Origin: Allgaiera indica
GTDB taxonomy: Bacteria > Pseudomonadota > Alphaproteobacteria > Rhodobacterales > Rhodobacteraceae
DNA length: 64,000 nucleotides
NCBI RefSeq assembly: GCF_900106675.1
Contig: NZ_FNOB01000005.1
Span: forward strand, 62,001 to 126,000
Direction: 5' to 3'
Both the position numbers and the translations under genes were made by a program. Shown here piece by piece: positions 9,273 through 17,766 of the stretch. The notes under the pieces are model-generated. The model worked only from the letters and a program-made list of their open reading frames with translations. It was not told where the DNA came from and did no database searches. The number at the start of each line of letters is the position of its first letter. The first letter of the stretch is position 1.

Positions 9273-9614
9273 GGGCCCTCCGGGGATGCGCGAAAAGGGT
9301 GCCGACGCGCGATCGGCCCCAACCCTGCCTGCCCTATAGTCGAGCCGCGCCGCTGCCGCAAGGCAAAGCCCGCGGGGCCGGATCCGGAGGCCGCGATACC
9401 GGGGCCCGGCGGCTTGCGTCCCCCCAGGCCTTGGCCCAGATCCGACCCGTCCAGGCGCACAGGGCGCCGAATGCTTGCGCGGGCGTGGCCGTTCCCTCGC
9501 CCCGGCGCCGGGCAATCTGACCCACCCCCTCTGGCGGGTCTTGCGATAGCGCGGCCGTGGGGGCATATCAGAAAGTATAGGGTCATGTGACCCGCCAGAT
9601 CCGAGAGGCCCCTG
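9273..9614. other. Divergent intergenic region purC / ATP synthase zeta gene
   Basis: This 342-base gap must hold both promoters. No open frame with coding character is visible. Near the zeta gene is an inverted repeat GGGTCA-TG-TGACCC (9580-9593), 21 bases before the ATG and directly after AT-rich GCATATCAGAAAGTATAG, a candidate -10 region with an operator or leader hairpin. Confidence 0.5.
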
Positions 9615-9929
9615 ATGACCACATTCGACGACCGCGAAAACGCCTTTGAGAGCAAATACGCCCACGACGCCGAGATGCAGTTCAAGGCCGAGGCGCGGCG
9701 CAACAAGCTGCTCGGCCTCTGGGCCGCCGAAAAGCTGGGGATGAGCGGCGCCGAGGCCGACGAATATGCCCTGAGCGTGATCCGCGCCGATTTCCAGGAA
9801 CCGGGGCACGAGGACGTGGTGCGCAAGCTGGTCGAGGATCTGGGCGGCAGGTCCAACGTTTCCGAGATCCGCCTGAAGATGGCAGAGTTCCTGTCCGTCG
9901 CCAAGGCGCAGCTGGTCACCGAGAACTGA
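9615..9929 (+). CDS. ATP synthase zeta subunit (DUF1476), inhibitor of F1-ATPase
   Basis: The 104-residue protein begins [20 protein letters not shown] and contains [19 protein letters not shown], matching the DUF1476 family. In Paracoccus denitrificans this family is the natural zeta inhibitor of the F1FO-ATP synthase: its N-terminus inserts into F1 and blocks ATP hydrolysis. It is expected to be cytoplasmic and helical. It lies divergent to purC. The ribosome site is GAGAGGCCCCTG. Confidence 0.92.
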   Translation: MTTFDDRENAFESKYAHDAEMQFKAEARRNKLLGLWAAEKLGMSGAEADEYALSVIRADFQEPGHEDVVRKLVEDLGGRSNVSEIRLKMAEFLSVAKAQLVTEN

Positions 9930-9953
9930 ATCCGGCACCGCCGGCCGGCGGCC

Positions 9954-10091
9954 GGGCAATGGGCGCCGGGCCGTTGGCATCAGGTCGTGGGCGCCGGGTC
10001 ATCGGCGCCGGGTCGGGCGGGCCGGGTCGTGGGCTCCGGGTTGTGGGCGCCGGGGAATGGGCGCCGGGGAATGGGCGCCGGGCCGGGCGTG
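9954..10091. repeat. Degenerate 14-bp tandem repeats (TGGGCGCCGGGxxx)
   Basis: Just after the zeta gene, units of the form TGGGCGCCGGG plus three bases occur in tandem. Four exact 14-base steps end the array (about 10028-10083), with looser copies before them at about 9959-10020. It makes up much of the 326-base gap before bmt and looks like a slippage-prone minisatellite. No coding role is apparent. Confidence 0.7.
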
Positions 10092-10124
10092 ACGTGGCGG
10101 ACGGGACGGCAACTTGTGGCCGCC

Positions 10125-10141
10125 CACATGATCTTCATGTG
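10125..10141. promoter_or_regulatory. 17-bp inverted repeat upstream of the homocysteine methyltransferase gene
   Basis: CACATGA-tct-TCATGTG is a perfect 7+7 inverted repeat 115 bases before the bmt ATG, followed by TAATAT. It could be an operator for a dimeric repressor or an RNA hairpin. No known regulator is assigned. Confidence 0.45.
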
Positions 10142-10255
10142 TAATATCCATTTGCCCCGGGCTGCCCGGCATGGCACACCCGGCCCGGCGCCAACGGCCC
10201 GGCCGCCGGCGCCGACCGATCGGCCCAGACCGCCCCAGACCCAAGGGAGACCCCG

Positions 10256-11269
10256 ATGAGCGACCTTCTGTCCAAGCTGCTAAGCACGCGGGACTGGCTG
10301 ATGGCCGACGGTGCCACGGGCACCAACCTGTTCAACATGGGCCTTGGATCGGGCGAGCCGCCGGAATTGTGGAATATCGACAAGCCCGACAACATCCGCA
10401 AGCTTTACAAGGGGGCGGTCGACGCGGGCTCGGACATCTTCCTGACCAATTCCTTCGGCGGCAACGCCGCGCGGCTGAAGCTGCACGACGCCCAGGGCCG
10501 GGTGCGGGAACTGAACCGCGTCGCCGCCGAACTGGGCCGCGAGGTGGCCGATGCCGCCGGACGGCCGGTGGTGGTGGCCGGCTCGATCGGCCCGACCGGC
10601 GAGATCATGGCGCCGATGGGCAATCTGACCCATGCGCTGGCGGTCGAGATGTTCCACGAACAGGCCGAGGGGCTGAAGGCCGGGGGTGTCGACGTGCTGT
10701 GGGTCGAGACGATCTCGGCCGCCGAGGAGTACAAGGCCGCGGCCGAAGCGGCGCGGCTGGCGGGCATGCCCTGGTGCGGAACGATGAGCTTCGACACCGC
10801 CGGGCGCACGATGATGGGGGTGACCTCGGCCTCGATGGCCGCGATGGTCGACGCGCTGGACAATCCGCCGCTGGCCTTCGGCGCCAATTGCGGTGTCGGC
10901 GCGTCGGACCTGATGCGCACGGTGCTGGGCTTCACCGCCCAGGGAACCGAGCGGCCGATCATCGCCAAGGGCAATGCCGGCATCCCGAAATACCACGACG
11001 GCCATATCCATTACGACGGAACGCCCGAGCTGATGGGCAAATATGCGGTGCTGGCGCGCGACGCGGGCGCGCGCATCATCGGCGGCTGCTGCGGCACCAT
11101 GCCCGAGCATCTGGAGGCGATGCACCGCGCGCTGGTCGAGACGCCCCCGGGACCGCGCCCCACCCTGGACACCATTGCCGCGACGCTGGGGGGGTTTTCC
11201 TCGGCCTCGGACGGGACCGGGGACGAGGTCGGGCCGTCGCGCGAAAGACGCGGGCGGCGGCGGAGCTGA
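10256..11269 (+). CDS. bmt: Homocysteine S-methyltransferase family protein (betaine-homocysteine methyltransferase-like, Bmt)
   Basis: The 337-residue single-domain protein has the Pfam S-methyl_trans barrel with the zinc site Cys212 (GANCGVG) and Cys278/Cys279 (GGCCGT) that activates homocysteine. Rhodobacterales copies are usually labelled betaine-homocysteine methyltransferase. It equals the homocysteine-binding module of MetH, and the corrinoid-binding module is encoded 1.4 kb downstream, so methyl-corrinoid rather than betaine may be the donor; that is inference. The start follows AAGGGAGACCCCG. A dispersed repeat (11313-11335) lies just beyond the stop. Confidence 0.9.
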   Translation: MSDLLSKLLSTRDWLMADGATGTNLFNMGLGSGEPPELWNIDKPDNIRKLYKGAVDAGSDIFLTNSFGGNAARLKLHDAQGRVRELNRVAAELGREVADAAGRPVVVAGSIGPTGEIMAPMGNLTHALAVEMFHEQAEGLKAGGVDVLWVETISAAEEYKAAAEAARLAGMPWCGTMSFDTAGRTMMGVTSASMAAMVDALDNPPLAFGANCGVGASDLMRTVLGFTAQGTERPIIAKGNAGIPKYHDGHIHYDGTPELMGKYAVLARDAGARIIGGCCGTMPEHLEAMHRALVETPPGPRPTLDTIAATLGGFSSASDGTGDEVGPSRERRGRRRS

Positions 11270-11312
11270 GGCGCAACGGGCGGGGGGCTGTCTGCCCCCC
11301 GCGTCCCCCCGA

Positions 11313-11335
11313 GAGTATTTTTGCCAAGATGAAGG
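11313..11335 (+). repeat. Dispersed repeat, core GAGTATTT..CCAAGATGAAG (single copy)
   Basis: This is the best-conserved single copy of the repeat family seen throughout the window, with TTG between the two core halves. It lies between the convergent stops of bmt and the radical SAM gene. Confidence 0.8.
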
Positions 11336-11373
11336 AGGATCGGTGCCGCCGGGGCGCCGACGGTGCGGCCATG

Positions 11374-12492
11374 TCACAAACCGAGGCTCAACTGATCGCC
11401 GGGGCGCGGGGGCGGCGCGAAGAGGTCGCGGCGCAGCGGTGCGAGCTTGCCGTCAAGGCCAAGCCGTCGGGTGGCCCGGTCGAAGCGCTGGGCGGCGAGA
11501 TCGGCCCAGACCCCCTGCCCGCGCATCCGCTGGCCCCATTGCGGATCGTAGTCCTGGCCGCCGTGCAGGTCGCGCACCCGTCCCATCACCCGCGCGGCCC
11601 GGTCGGGGTAGTGCGTGGCCAGCCAGTCGCGAAACAGCGCCGAGACCTCACGCGGGAGGCGCAGCATGATCCAGCTTGCCGCGCGGGCGCCGGCGTCGCG
11701 GGCGGCGGTCAGGATCGCCTCGGTTTCGGCATCGGTCAGGCCCGGCACCACCGGCGCCACCATCACCCGCACCGGAACCCCGGCCTCGGCCAGCCGCGCG
11801 ATCACCTGCAGGCGGCGGGCCGGGCGCGGCGCGCGCGGCTCCAATTTGCGGCTCAGGCCGTCGTCCAGCGTCGTGATCGAGATGCCGACATGCAAGAGGC
11901 CCTGCGCCGCCATTGGCGCCAGCAGGTCGAGATCACGTTCGATCAGCGCGCCCTTGGTGACGATCGTCACCGGGTGGCGGAAGGCGGCAAGCACCTCCAG
12001 CAGTTCACGCATCACCCGATACTCGGCCTCGATCGGCTGATAAGGATCGGTATTGGTGCCGATCGCCACCGGTGCCGCGCTGTAGCCGGGTTTGCGCAGC
12101 TCGCGTTCCAGCACCGCGCCCAGTCCGGGGCGGGCGATCAGCCGGGTTTCGAAATCCAGCCCGGGAGAGAGGTTCAGATAGGCGTGGGTGGGACGCGCGA
12201 AGCAATAGATGCAGCCGTGCTCGCACCCGCGGTAGGGGTTGATCGAGCGATCGAAGGCAATGTCGGGAGAGGTATTGCGGCGCAGCGCCGAGCGCGGGGT
12301 TTCCTGCCGGACCTCGGTGCGCAGCACCCGGGCTTCGAGGGTCAGATCCCAGCCGTCGTCGAATACCTCGCGCCGGGTGGCCTCGAAGCGCCCGCAAGCA
12401 TTCGACCCGGCACCACGGCCGCGGGCGTGCAGCCCAGAAGGCAGGCTGGTAGGCAGGCTGAGGGGCAGCTTGGCGCGCGCGTTGTCCGACAT
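11374..12492 (-). CDS. PA0069-family radical SAM protein (SplB-like)
   Basis: A 372-residue protein with the radical SAM cluster motif C90-x3-C94-x2-C97 in YRGCEHGCIYCFARP. The surrounding PYRGCEHGCIYCFARP and IGTNTDPYQPIE are typical of the PA0069 subgroup, which resembles the N-terminal region of spore photoproduct lyase; the reaction is unknown. The ATG at 12492 is preferred to an in-frame GTG at 12510, though neither has a good ribosome site. The gene is convergent with bmt and divergent from the corrinoid protein gene, so it sits inside the putative methyl-transfer cluster but is not co-transcribed with it. Confidence 0.88.
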   Translation of the reverse strand: MSDNARAKLPLSLPTSLPSGLHARGRGAGSNACGRFEATRREVFDDGWDLTLEARVLRTEVRQETPRSALRRNTSPDIAFDRSINPYRGCEHGCIYCFARPTHAYLNLSPGLDFETRLIARPGLGAVLERELRKPGYSAAPVAIGTNTDPYQPIEAEYRVMRELLEVLAAFRHPVTIVTKGALIERDLDLLAPMAAQGLLHVGISITTLDDGLSRKLEPRAPRPARRLQVIARLAEAGVPVRVMVAPVVPGLTDAETEAILTAARDAGARAASWIMLRLPREVSALFRDWLATHYPDRAARVMGRVRDLHGGQDYDPQWGQRMRGQGVWADLAAQRFDRATRRLGLDGKLAPLRRDLFAPPPRPGDQLSLGL

Positions 12493-12647
12493 CGCGCCAG
12501 AATGGAACACACCATGAACATTTACAAGCCCCCGCGGCCGGCGTCCGGTGCCGCGGGTCGGAGAATGCGCGGGCTATGTCGCAATCCGGACAGTGCCCTG
12601 CGGGGAATGGACGCATGTAGACCGAAACACAGGCGCGGGAGTTAGCC

Positions 12648-13343
<696 letters not shown>

Positions 13344-13442
13344 CCGCCGGCCCCGACCGCTTCGCCCCGGCGTCTGCCTAGCGCGCCGGGGTTGTCATCT
13401 TGCCGCCCGGCCCCCAGATTCTTCGAAGAAAGGAGTTTCGCG

Positions 13443-13610
13443 ATGTCAGCCTTCCGCTTCTCCTCGATCCTCATGCTGGTTTTCGCGGCCGCCGCCGCGA
13501 CCCTCGGGGTGGCCTATTGGGTCCAGGGCGCCTTGGGGCTAGGGGGCGGTCTTTTCATTGCGATCGCGGCGCTTGTCTTCCTGCGCCTGGCCTTCGGGCG
13601 GGGCCGATGA
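13443..13610 (+). CDS. Small membrane protein, 55 residues
   Basis: A 55-residue protein with two short hydrophobic stretches (about 8-26 and 33-50) and a basic C-terminus (FGRGR). AAAGGAG eight bases before the ATG at 13443 supports translation. The stop overlaps the start of the DUF1638 gene (ATGA), so the pair is coupled. I do not recognise the family. Position between the corrinoid protein and DUF1638 suggests it belongs to the same operon. Confidence 0.75.
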   Translation: MSAFRFSSILMLVFAAAAATLGVAYWVQGALGLGGGLFIAIAALVFLRLAFGRGR

Positions 13611-14242
13611 TCCCCGACGACCGCCACCTTGCGCAAGAGGGCCTCGCGCCCGCGCGCAAGGGCCGGATCCTGTTGCTTGCCTGCGGGGCGCTTGCGCATG
13701 AAATCCTGGCGCTGAAGCGCGCCAATGGCTGGGACCACATGGATCTGCACTGTCTGCCGGCCAATCTGCATCTGCGACCCGACCGCATCCCCACCGCCGT
13801 AGAGGCCGCGGTGACCGAGGCCAGGGGCCGGTACGAAACCATCTTCGTCGTCTATGCCGATTGCGGCACCGGCGGCCTTCTGGCGGCGAAATGCGCGGAA
13901 CTGGGCGTCGAGATGATCCCCGGCCCGCATTGCTACGCCTTCTTCGAAGGCAACGCGGCCTTCGCGGCCCATGCGGAAGACGAGATCGCCGCCTTCTACC
14001 TGACCGATTTTCTGGTGCGCCAGTTCGATGCCTTCGTGTGGAAGCCCATGGGCCTCGACCGCCACCCGGAACTGCGCGACATGCTGTTTGGCAATTACGA
14101 AAAGCTCGTCTACCAGGCCCAGACCGACGATCCTTCCCTGGACGCCAAGGCCCGTGACGCGGCCCGCCGCCTCGGTCTTGCCTACGAGCGGCGGTTCACC
14201 GGCTATGGCGACCTTGCGACGGAACTGAAACGCCTCTCCTGA
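13607..14242 (+). CDS. DUF1638 domain protein
   Basis: A 211-residue cytosolic protein of the DUF1638 family with conserved cysteine motifs: Cys26 in LLACGALAHE, Cys86 in YADCGTGG and His108-Cys109 in PGPHCYAFF. Cys49 and Cys96 also occur. This pattern suggests metal or corrinoid binding. The start overlaps the preceding stop by four bases. DUF1638 genes recur beside corrinoid proteins and homocysteine methyltransferases in Rhodobacterales, so a role in corrinoid activation or methyl transfer is plausible but unproven. The last 15 bases of the gene recur at 17156-17170, on the far side of a mobile island. Confidence 0.88.
   Translation: MIPDDRHLAQEGLAPARKGRILLLACGALAHEILALKRANGWDHMDLHCLPANLHLRPDRIPTAVEAAVTEARGRYETIFVVYADCGTGGLLAAKCAELGVEMIPGPHCYAFFEGNAAFAAHAEDEIAAFYLTDFLVRQFDAFVWKPMGLDRHPELRDMLFGNYEKLVYQAQTDDPSLDAKARDAARRLGLAYERRFTGYGDLATELKRLS
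14228..14242 (+). repeat. Left copy of a 15-bp direct repeat bounding the mobile island
   Basis: AAACGCCTCTCCTGA forms the last codons and stop of the DUF1638 gene and recurs exactly at 17156-17170. All the mobile-element remnants lie between the two copies. Confidence 0.75.
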
Positions 14243-14445
14243 ACCTCCAGCCCTTTGCAGAGAGCGGTGCACGTGAGAACCACGAAGGTTCGAAGCGCAT
14301 GACTGCTCCGGACCCAGGGCCGAAGCCGCTCGCGCGGCATTGGCGCCTGTGGCTGGTGGTCCGCGATGATCTGAACGCTGTGCATTTGGGCCTGTCCGTT
14401 CTGTCCGACGATTGGGGTCGCTCAATTGTCAGACAGGAGGTTCGC

Positions 14446-15039
14446 ATGGCGAAGGAGAGAACCACACTGCTTCGCGAGCGGATGATCGAAGGCATGCGTA
14501 TCCGCGGGATGGGCGAGAAGGCCCAGCAGGCCCACATCCGGGCGATCAAGGACTTCGCGGGGTTCCTGAAGCGATCCCCTGATACGGCGACGCCGCAGGA
14601 GCTTCGCGCCTATCAGCTGTACATGACCGACGCCAGGATCACGCCGACCACGTTCAACGCGCGCATCGTGGCGCTGAGGTTCTTTTTCGGCATGACCTGC
14701 GGGCGCGAAGACATGAAGCGCTACATGCAGTTCCGCAGCCAACCACGGAAGCTGCCAGTCGTCTTCAGCGTCGAGGAGGGGTCCGATCCTCTGATGGCCG
14801 CGCCGGGGCCAGGTCTCAAGTACCGCGCGGCGCTCAGCATCTCCTACGGCGCCGGGCTCCGGGCGGCGGAGGTCTGCAACCTGAAGGTCAGCGACAGTGA
14901 CCGGATGCTGATCCATGTCGAGCAGGGCAAGGGCCGCAAGGACCGCAAGGTCATGCTGCCGCCGGGGCTGCTGGACCAAGGCGCTCGGCGGCCATGTCGC
15001 CGCCCGCACGCGCTGCAGCCACAAGCGCATCGTCTGTAA
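14446..15039 (+). pseudogene. Truncated tyrosine recombinase of the IS91-associated type
   Basis: From the ATG at 14446 (preceded by CAGGAGG) the frame encodes a core-binding domain and the start of the catalytic domain, with the first catalytic Arg in YGAGLRAAEVCNL and Lys in GKGRKDRKVMLPPGLLD. The family then needs an H-x-x-R box and a Tyr nucleophile, which are absent. Right after LPPGLLD the DNA switches to IS91 transposase sequence in another frame (TKALGGHVAA from about 14977), so a deletion has fused the two genes. Such integrases travel directly upstream of IS91-type transposases. Confidence 0.8.
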
Positions 15040-15534
15040 TTCCCGCAAGAACCGGCCTGACCCAAATGCCAGGGTGAGCCAATGGAACGCCAATGATCCG
15101 AGAGACATTGGCGAACGAAGCCGGCCTACGACCTGCTGCCCGCGCCTCGGCTGAGACGGTGCTGACCATTGCTGACGATCCGATGCGCCTTGGCGCAAAG
15201 GTCTGCCGGACGGCGGCCCTGCATGCCTGGGGCTCGGCGTCGTGCTGCAAGCACGCCTTGGGCGCGACGACCCACCATCCCCATGTCCGCATGTTCGTCC
15301 CCGGCGCGGGCTATCACTCGATGGCGCCCGCTGGGTCGCCTGCCGCCCCGGCTTCTTCCTGCATGTCCGGGTTCTCTCCCGCCTGTTCCGCGGCCTCTTT
15401 CTGTAGGGGCTGGCCACGCTCCATCGTACCGACAAGCTCACCTTCTTCGATGATCTCGCCGGGCTCGCCGAGCCCCAGACCTTCACCGCCTGGTTTGCCC
15501 CTCCCCGCAAGTCCGAATGGGTGGTCTATGGATA
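14975..15534 (+). pseudogene. IS91-family (HUH) transposase fragments
   Basis: Several frames carry IS91 transposase pieces: a zinc-finger start TKALGGHVAARTRCSHKRI, a middle part RASAETVLTIADDPMRLG with HAWGSA, then THHPHVRMFVPG containing the conserved His pair, and after another frameshift RPGFFLHVRVLSRLFRGLF, LTFFDDLAGLAEPQTF and RKSEWVVY. The finger has lost its distal cysteines, and the catalytic Tyr region and C-terminus are absent. At least three frameshifts or deletions are needed. The match ends where the IS1182-type element begins at 15535. Confidence 0.78.
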
Positions 15535-17036
15535 GTGTTGAAAAATTCGACCCGGATTTCCAACCGGCGCGCCATGCGGCGCGATCTTCCCGATGCCTTA
15601 CGCCGTTGACTGTTTCAGCTTGGCGAGTTCGCGGAGGTTTTGGACGATTGCGGCGATGTGGAACCCGTCCTTGGCGGCGCTCGGAGGCGAAGACGGTCGA
15701 GACCGAGTATGCGCTTGAGGTGGGCGAAGAGCATCTCGACCTTCTTGCTGGCGCAACTGGAAGAGACATACGCATCGTTCGTGGCGATCTCCCGCGCCTT
15801 CTGGCGCGCGCGCTTCTGTCTTGACCGAGAGATTTTACGGGTCGCCTGGTTGGGTGTGCACCGGGGTTTCAGGGCACAGGCTGCCCAATCCCGCTTTCGG
15901 GCGAAGTATTTCTTGAAGCCGTCCTTGCCGAACTCCGGTCGCCCCTTCGAGATGTCTCGCCCATAGGGCTTCAGCGCATGGCTTCCGGGGGCAGCGGTAT
16001 TCGTCTGCCGTTTCATCGAAGCTGAATCCAGTCGCCGGATACCCCCCGTCTTTGCGATCGGATTTGTCGAAGACCGGGATGTGCGGCTCTATGTCCTGGT
16101 CGTCGACCAGCCAGCCGGGCATTTCTGCGGCGCCGCAGGCGGTATCGGCGGCCAGCCGTGTCCGGGTGAAGGTCGAACCGTTCCCTGGTTCTCGTCAGCA
16201 TGTCGCGGACGGCTCCGACCTCAGCCTGCCGGATCGGCACGGTGGCCTCAACGTCGACGATTATCGCGTTGTCCAGATCGACCAGGTAGTTGGTGCTGTA
16301 GGCGAAGAAGGGCCGGTCACCGTTGGCTCCGGTGAACCGCGCAGCGGGATCGGTGGGCGAGATCGCCTTCGGCTTTACCGGCGTCGCATCCCCGAATGCG
16401 GCGTCGTCGAGCATATCGAGGTATTCCTGCGTCGCTCGGCTGGCCCCATCTTCCGCCGGCCATTCCGAGAAGTCCGCCTTGGTGTAACGGCTGGCATCAG
16501 CCTTGATCAGCGAGGTGTCCGCCCCAAAGCTCTCGCCCCCCACGAGGCCCGCGGCGAGGCAGCGCGCCAGCACTGCCTGGAAGAGATGTCGGAACAGATT
16601 GCCCTCACGGAACCGCCCGCGCCGATTCTTCGAAAAGGTCGAATGATCGGGCACCGGGTCGGCCACGTCGAGCCGACAGAACCAGCGATACGCGAGGTTC
16701 AGATGGACCGCCTCGCAGAGCCGCCGTTCCGATCGAATGCCGAAGGCGTAGCCGACGATCAGCATCCGGACAGCATCCGGACCCTCAACTCGGGGGCGAC
16801 CGATGGCCGCCCGGCTGTGCTGTGGAACGGCGTGAGATGGCGCCGCATATCGCCAAGAACGACAAAGCGGTCGACGCTTCTGAGCAGATGTCCGGCAGGG
16901 CATGGTCTTCTATCGTGAACTCGTAGAAGAGCGCCCCCTGCGCAACTTGCCGCGGCCCTATCATCGTCAATTCTCCCATGCCTCGGGAGAAGTGAAACAC
17001 CAGCCGGGCCCTCGCTCAAGCGGAGCTTTTCAACAC
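15535..17036 (-). mobile_element. IS1182-type insertion sequence, about 1.5 kb, degenerate
   Basis: The element runs between terminal inverted repeats GTGTTGAAAA (15535-15544) and TTTTCAACAC (17027-17036). It contains one transposase pseudogene on the minus strand filling almost all of it. No clear target duplication is seen at its edges (left flank GGATA, right flank AATCT). It cuts the IS91-type transposase after EWVVY. Confidence 0.72.
15598..16977 (-). pseudogene. IS1182-family DDE transposase, multiply frameshifted
   Basis: Read from right to left, consecutive frames give QVAQGALFYEFTIEDH, then GHLLRSVDRFV with TAGRPSVAPEL, then a long stretch with MLIVGYAFGIRSERRLCEA, HLNLAYRWFCRLDV, PDHSTFSKNR and LVGGESFGADTSLIKADASR, then MPGWLVDDQDIEPHIPVFDK, then KKVEMLFAHLKRILGLDRLR, and finally FHIAAIVQNLRELAKLKQST with a TAA at 15598-15600. 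This is the usual order of an IS1182-type transposase (DUF772 domain plus DDE domain). At least five frameshifts separate the blocks, so it cannot be functional. Confidence 0.85.
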
Positions 17037-17155
17037 AATCTCCGCACAGCCGACATCCCTCGCAGACAGCCCCAGAAGATTCCGTCGGGAGCTGCTCTGT
17101 TCTACATGGTTTTCTGCCTACAAGACGTTCAGCCCCGAGCTGCACCATTCACTAC

Positions 17156-17170
17156 AAACGCCTCTCCTGA
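17156..17170 (+). repeat. Right copy of the 15-bp direct repeat bounding the mobile island
   Basis: AAACGCCTCTCCTGA, identical to the DUF1638 gene end at 14228-14242. It is followed within 3 bases by the 26-bp inverted repeat, which probably followed the DUF1638 gene directly before the insertion. Confidence 0.75.
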
Positions 17171-17172
17171 TC

Positions 17173-17241
17173 CTTTCATTGTTCCACAAATACGCCTGTG
17201 GCGCTGCAAATGCCGCAGGCGTATTTGTGGAACAATGAAAG
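17173..17241. repeat. Perfect 26-bp inverted repeat (paired dispersed-repeat element)
   Basis: Left arm 17173-17198 begins CTTTCATTGTTCCACAAA and right arm 17216-17241 is its exact complement, with a 17-base loop. It is the paired form of the dispersed repeat, in the variant with CATTGTTC in place of CATCTTGG. The variant recurs at 51906-51929. Such a stem could end transcription from both sides. Confidence 0.85.
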
Positions 17242-17247
17242 CCAGGG

Positions 17248-17766
17248 CTATTCGGCCGCGTCGCGCCGCGGCAGCACCCAGTCGGGGCGCGGGTAGTGGC
17301 AGGTATAGCCGTTCGGGATCCGCTCCAGGTAATCCTGATGCTCGGGCTCGGCCTCCCAGAACTCGCGGGCGGGTTCGACCTCTGTCACCACTGGGCCGGG
17401 CCACAGCCCCGCGGCGTTGACATCGGCAATCGTATCCATCGCCACGGCCCTTTGCTCGGCGCCGAGATAGTAGATCGCCGACCGGTAGCTGAGCCCGCGG
17501 TCATTGCCCTGGCGGTTCGAAGTGGTCGGGTCGTGGATCTGGAAAAAGAATTCCAGAAGCCTGCGATAGCTGAGGGTATTGGGGTCGAATATCACCTCGA
17601 TCGCCTCGGCATGGGTCCCGTGATTGCGGTAGGTGGCGTTGGGCACGTCGCCGCCGCAATAGCCCACCCGGGTGCGGATCACGCCGGGCAGCTTGCGGAT
17701 CAGATCCTGCATCCCCCAGAAGCAACCACCCGCCAGAATCGCGGTTTCGGTATTGGCGTCGCTCAT
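17248..17766 (-). CDS. msrA: Peptide-methionine (S)-S-oxide reductase MsrA
   Basis: The 172-residue protein has the catalytic motif GGCFWG with Cys15 and the family blocks [20 protein letters not shown] and FFQIHDPTT. It reduces the S-epimer of oxidised methionine in proteins, with electrons from thioredoxin. There is no signal peptide, so it is cytosolic. Its ATG overlaps the stop of msrB (ATGA), and the two form an operon covering both sulfoxide epimers. Confidence 0.96.
   Translation of the reverse strand: MSDANTETAILAGGCFWGMQDLIRKLPGVIRTRVGYCGGDVPNATYRNHGTHAEAIEVIFDPNTLSYRRLLEFFFQIHDPTTSNRQGNDRGLSYRSAIYYLGAEQRAVAMDTIADVNAAGLWPGPVVTEVEPAREFWEAEPEHQDYLERIPNGYTCHYPRPDWVLPRRDAAE

Larger units (their letters stand above)
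14243..17170. mobile_element. Decayed mobile island: IS91-type remnant carrying an IS1182-type insertion
   Basis: About 2.9 kb inserted exactly at the end of the DUF1638 gene and bounded by a 15-bp direct repeat. From left to right it holds a hairpin-bearing end (GAACC-acgaa-GGTTC, 14277-14291), a truncated tyrosine recombinase, IS91-family transposase fragments, an IS1182-type element (15535-17036) and 119 bases without recognisable content (17037-17155). All genes are broken, so the island is inert. Confidence 0.7.

Noticed and set aside
10092-10255. Possible SAM, SAH or cobalamin riboswitch upstream of bmt
   Set aside because: I could not match any conserved riboswitch core by eye; only a simple inverted repeat is present.
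10171-12645. 824-codon plus-strand frame across bmt and the radical SAM gene
   Set aside because: Overlaps two well-supported genes in other frames; low-complexity Arg/Gly/Ala content.
14277-14291. GAACC..GGTTC stem that might be a tRNA T-arm
   Set aside because: No acceptor or anticodon stems and no CCA context; it fits better as a hairpin at the end of the IS91-type remnant.
15530-17041. Target-site duplication for the IS1182-type element
   Set aside because: Flanking bases (GGATA and AATCT) do not repeat, so none can be claimed.
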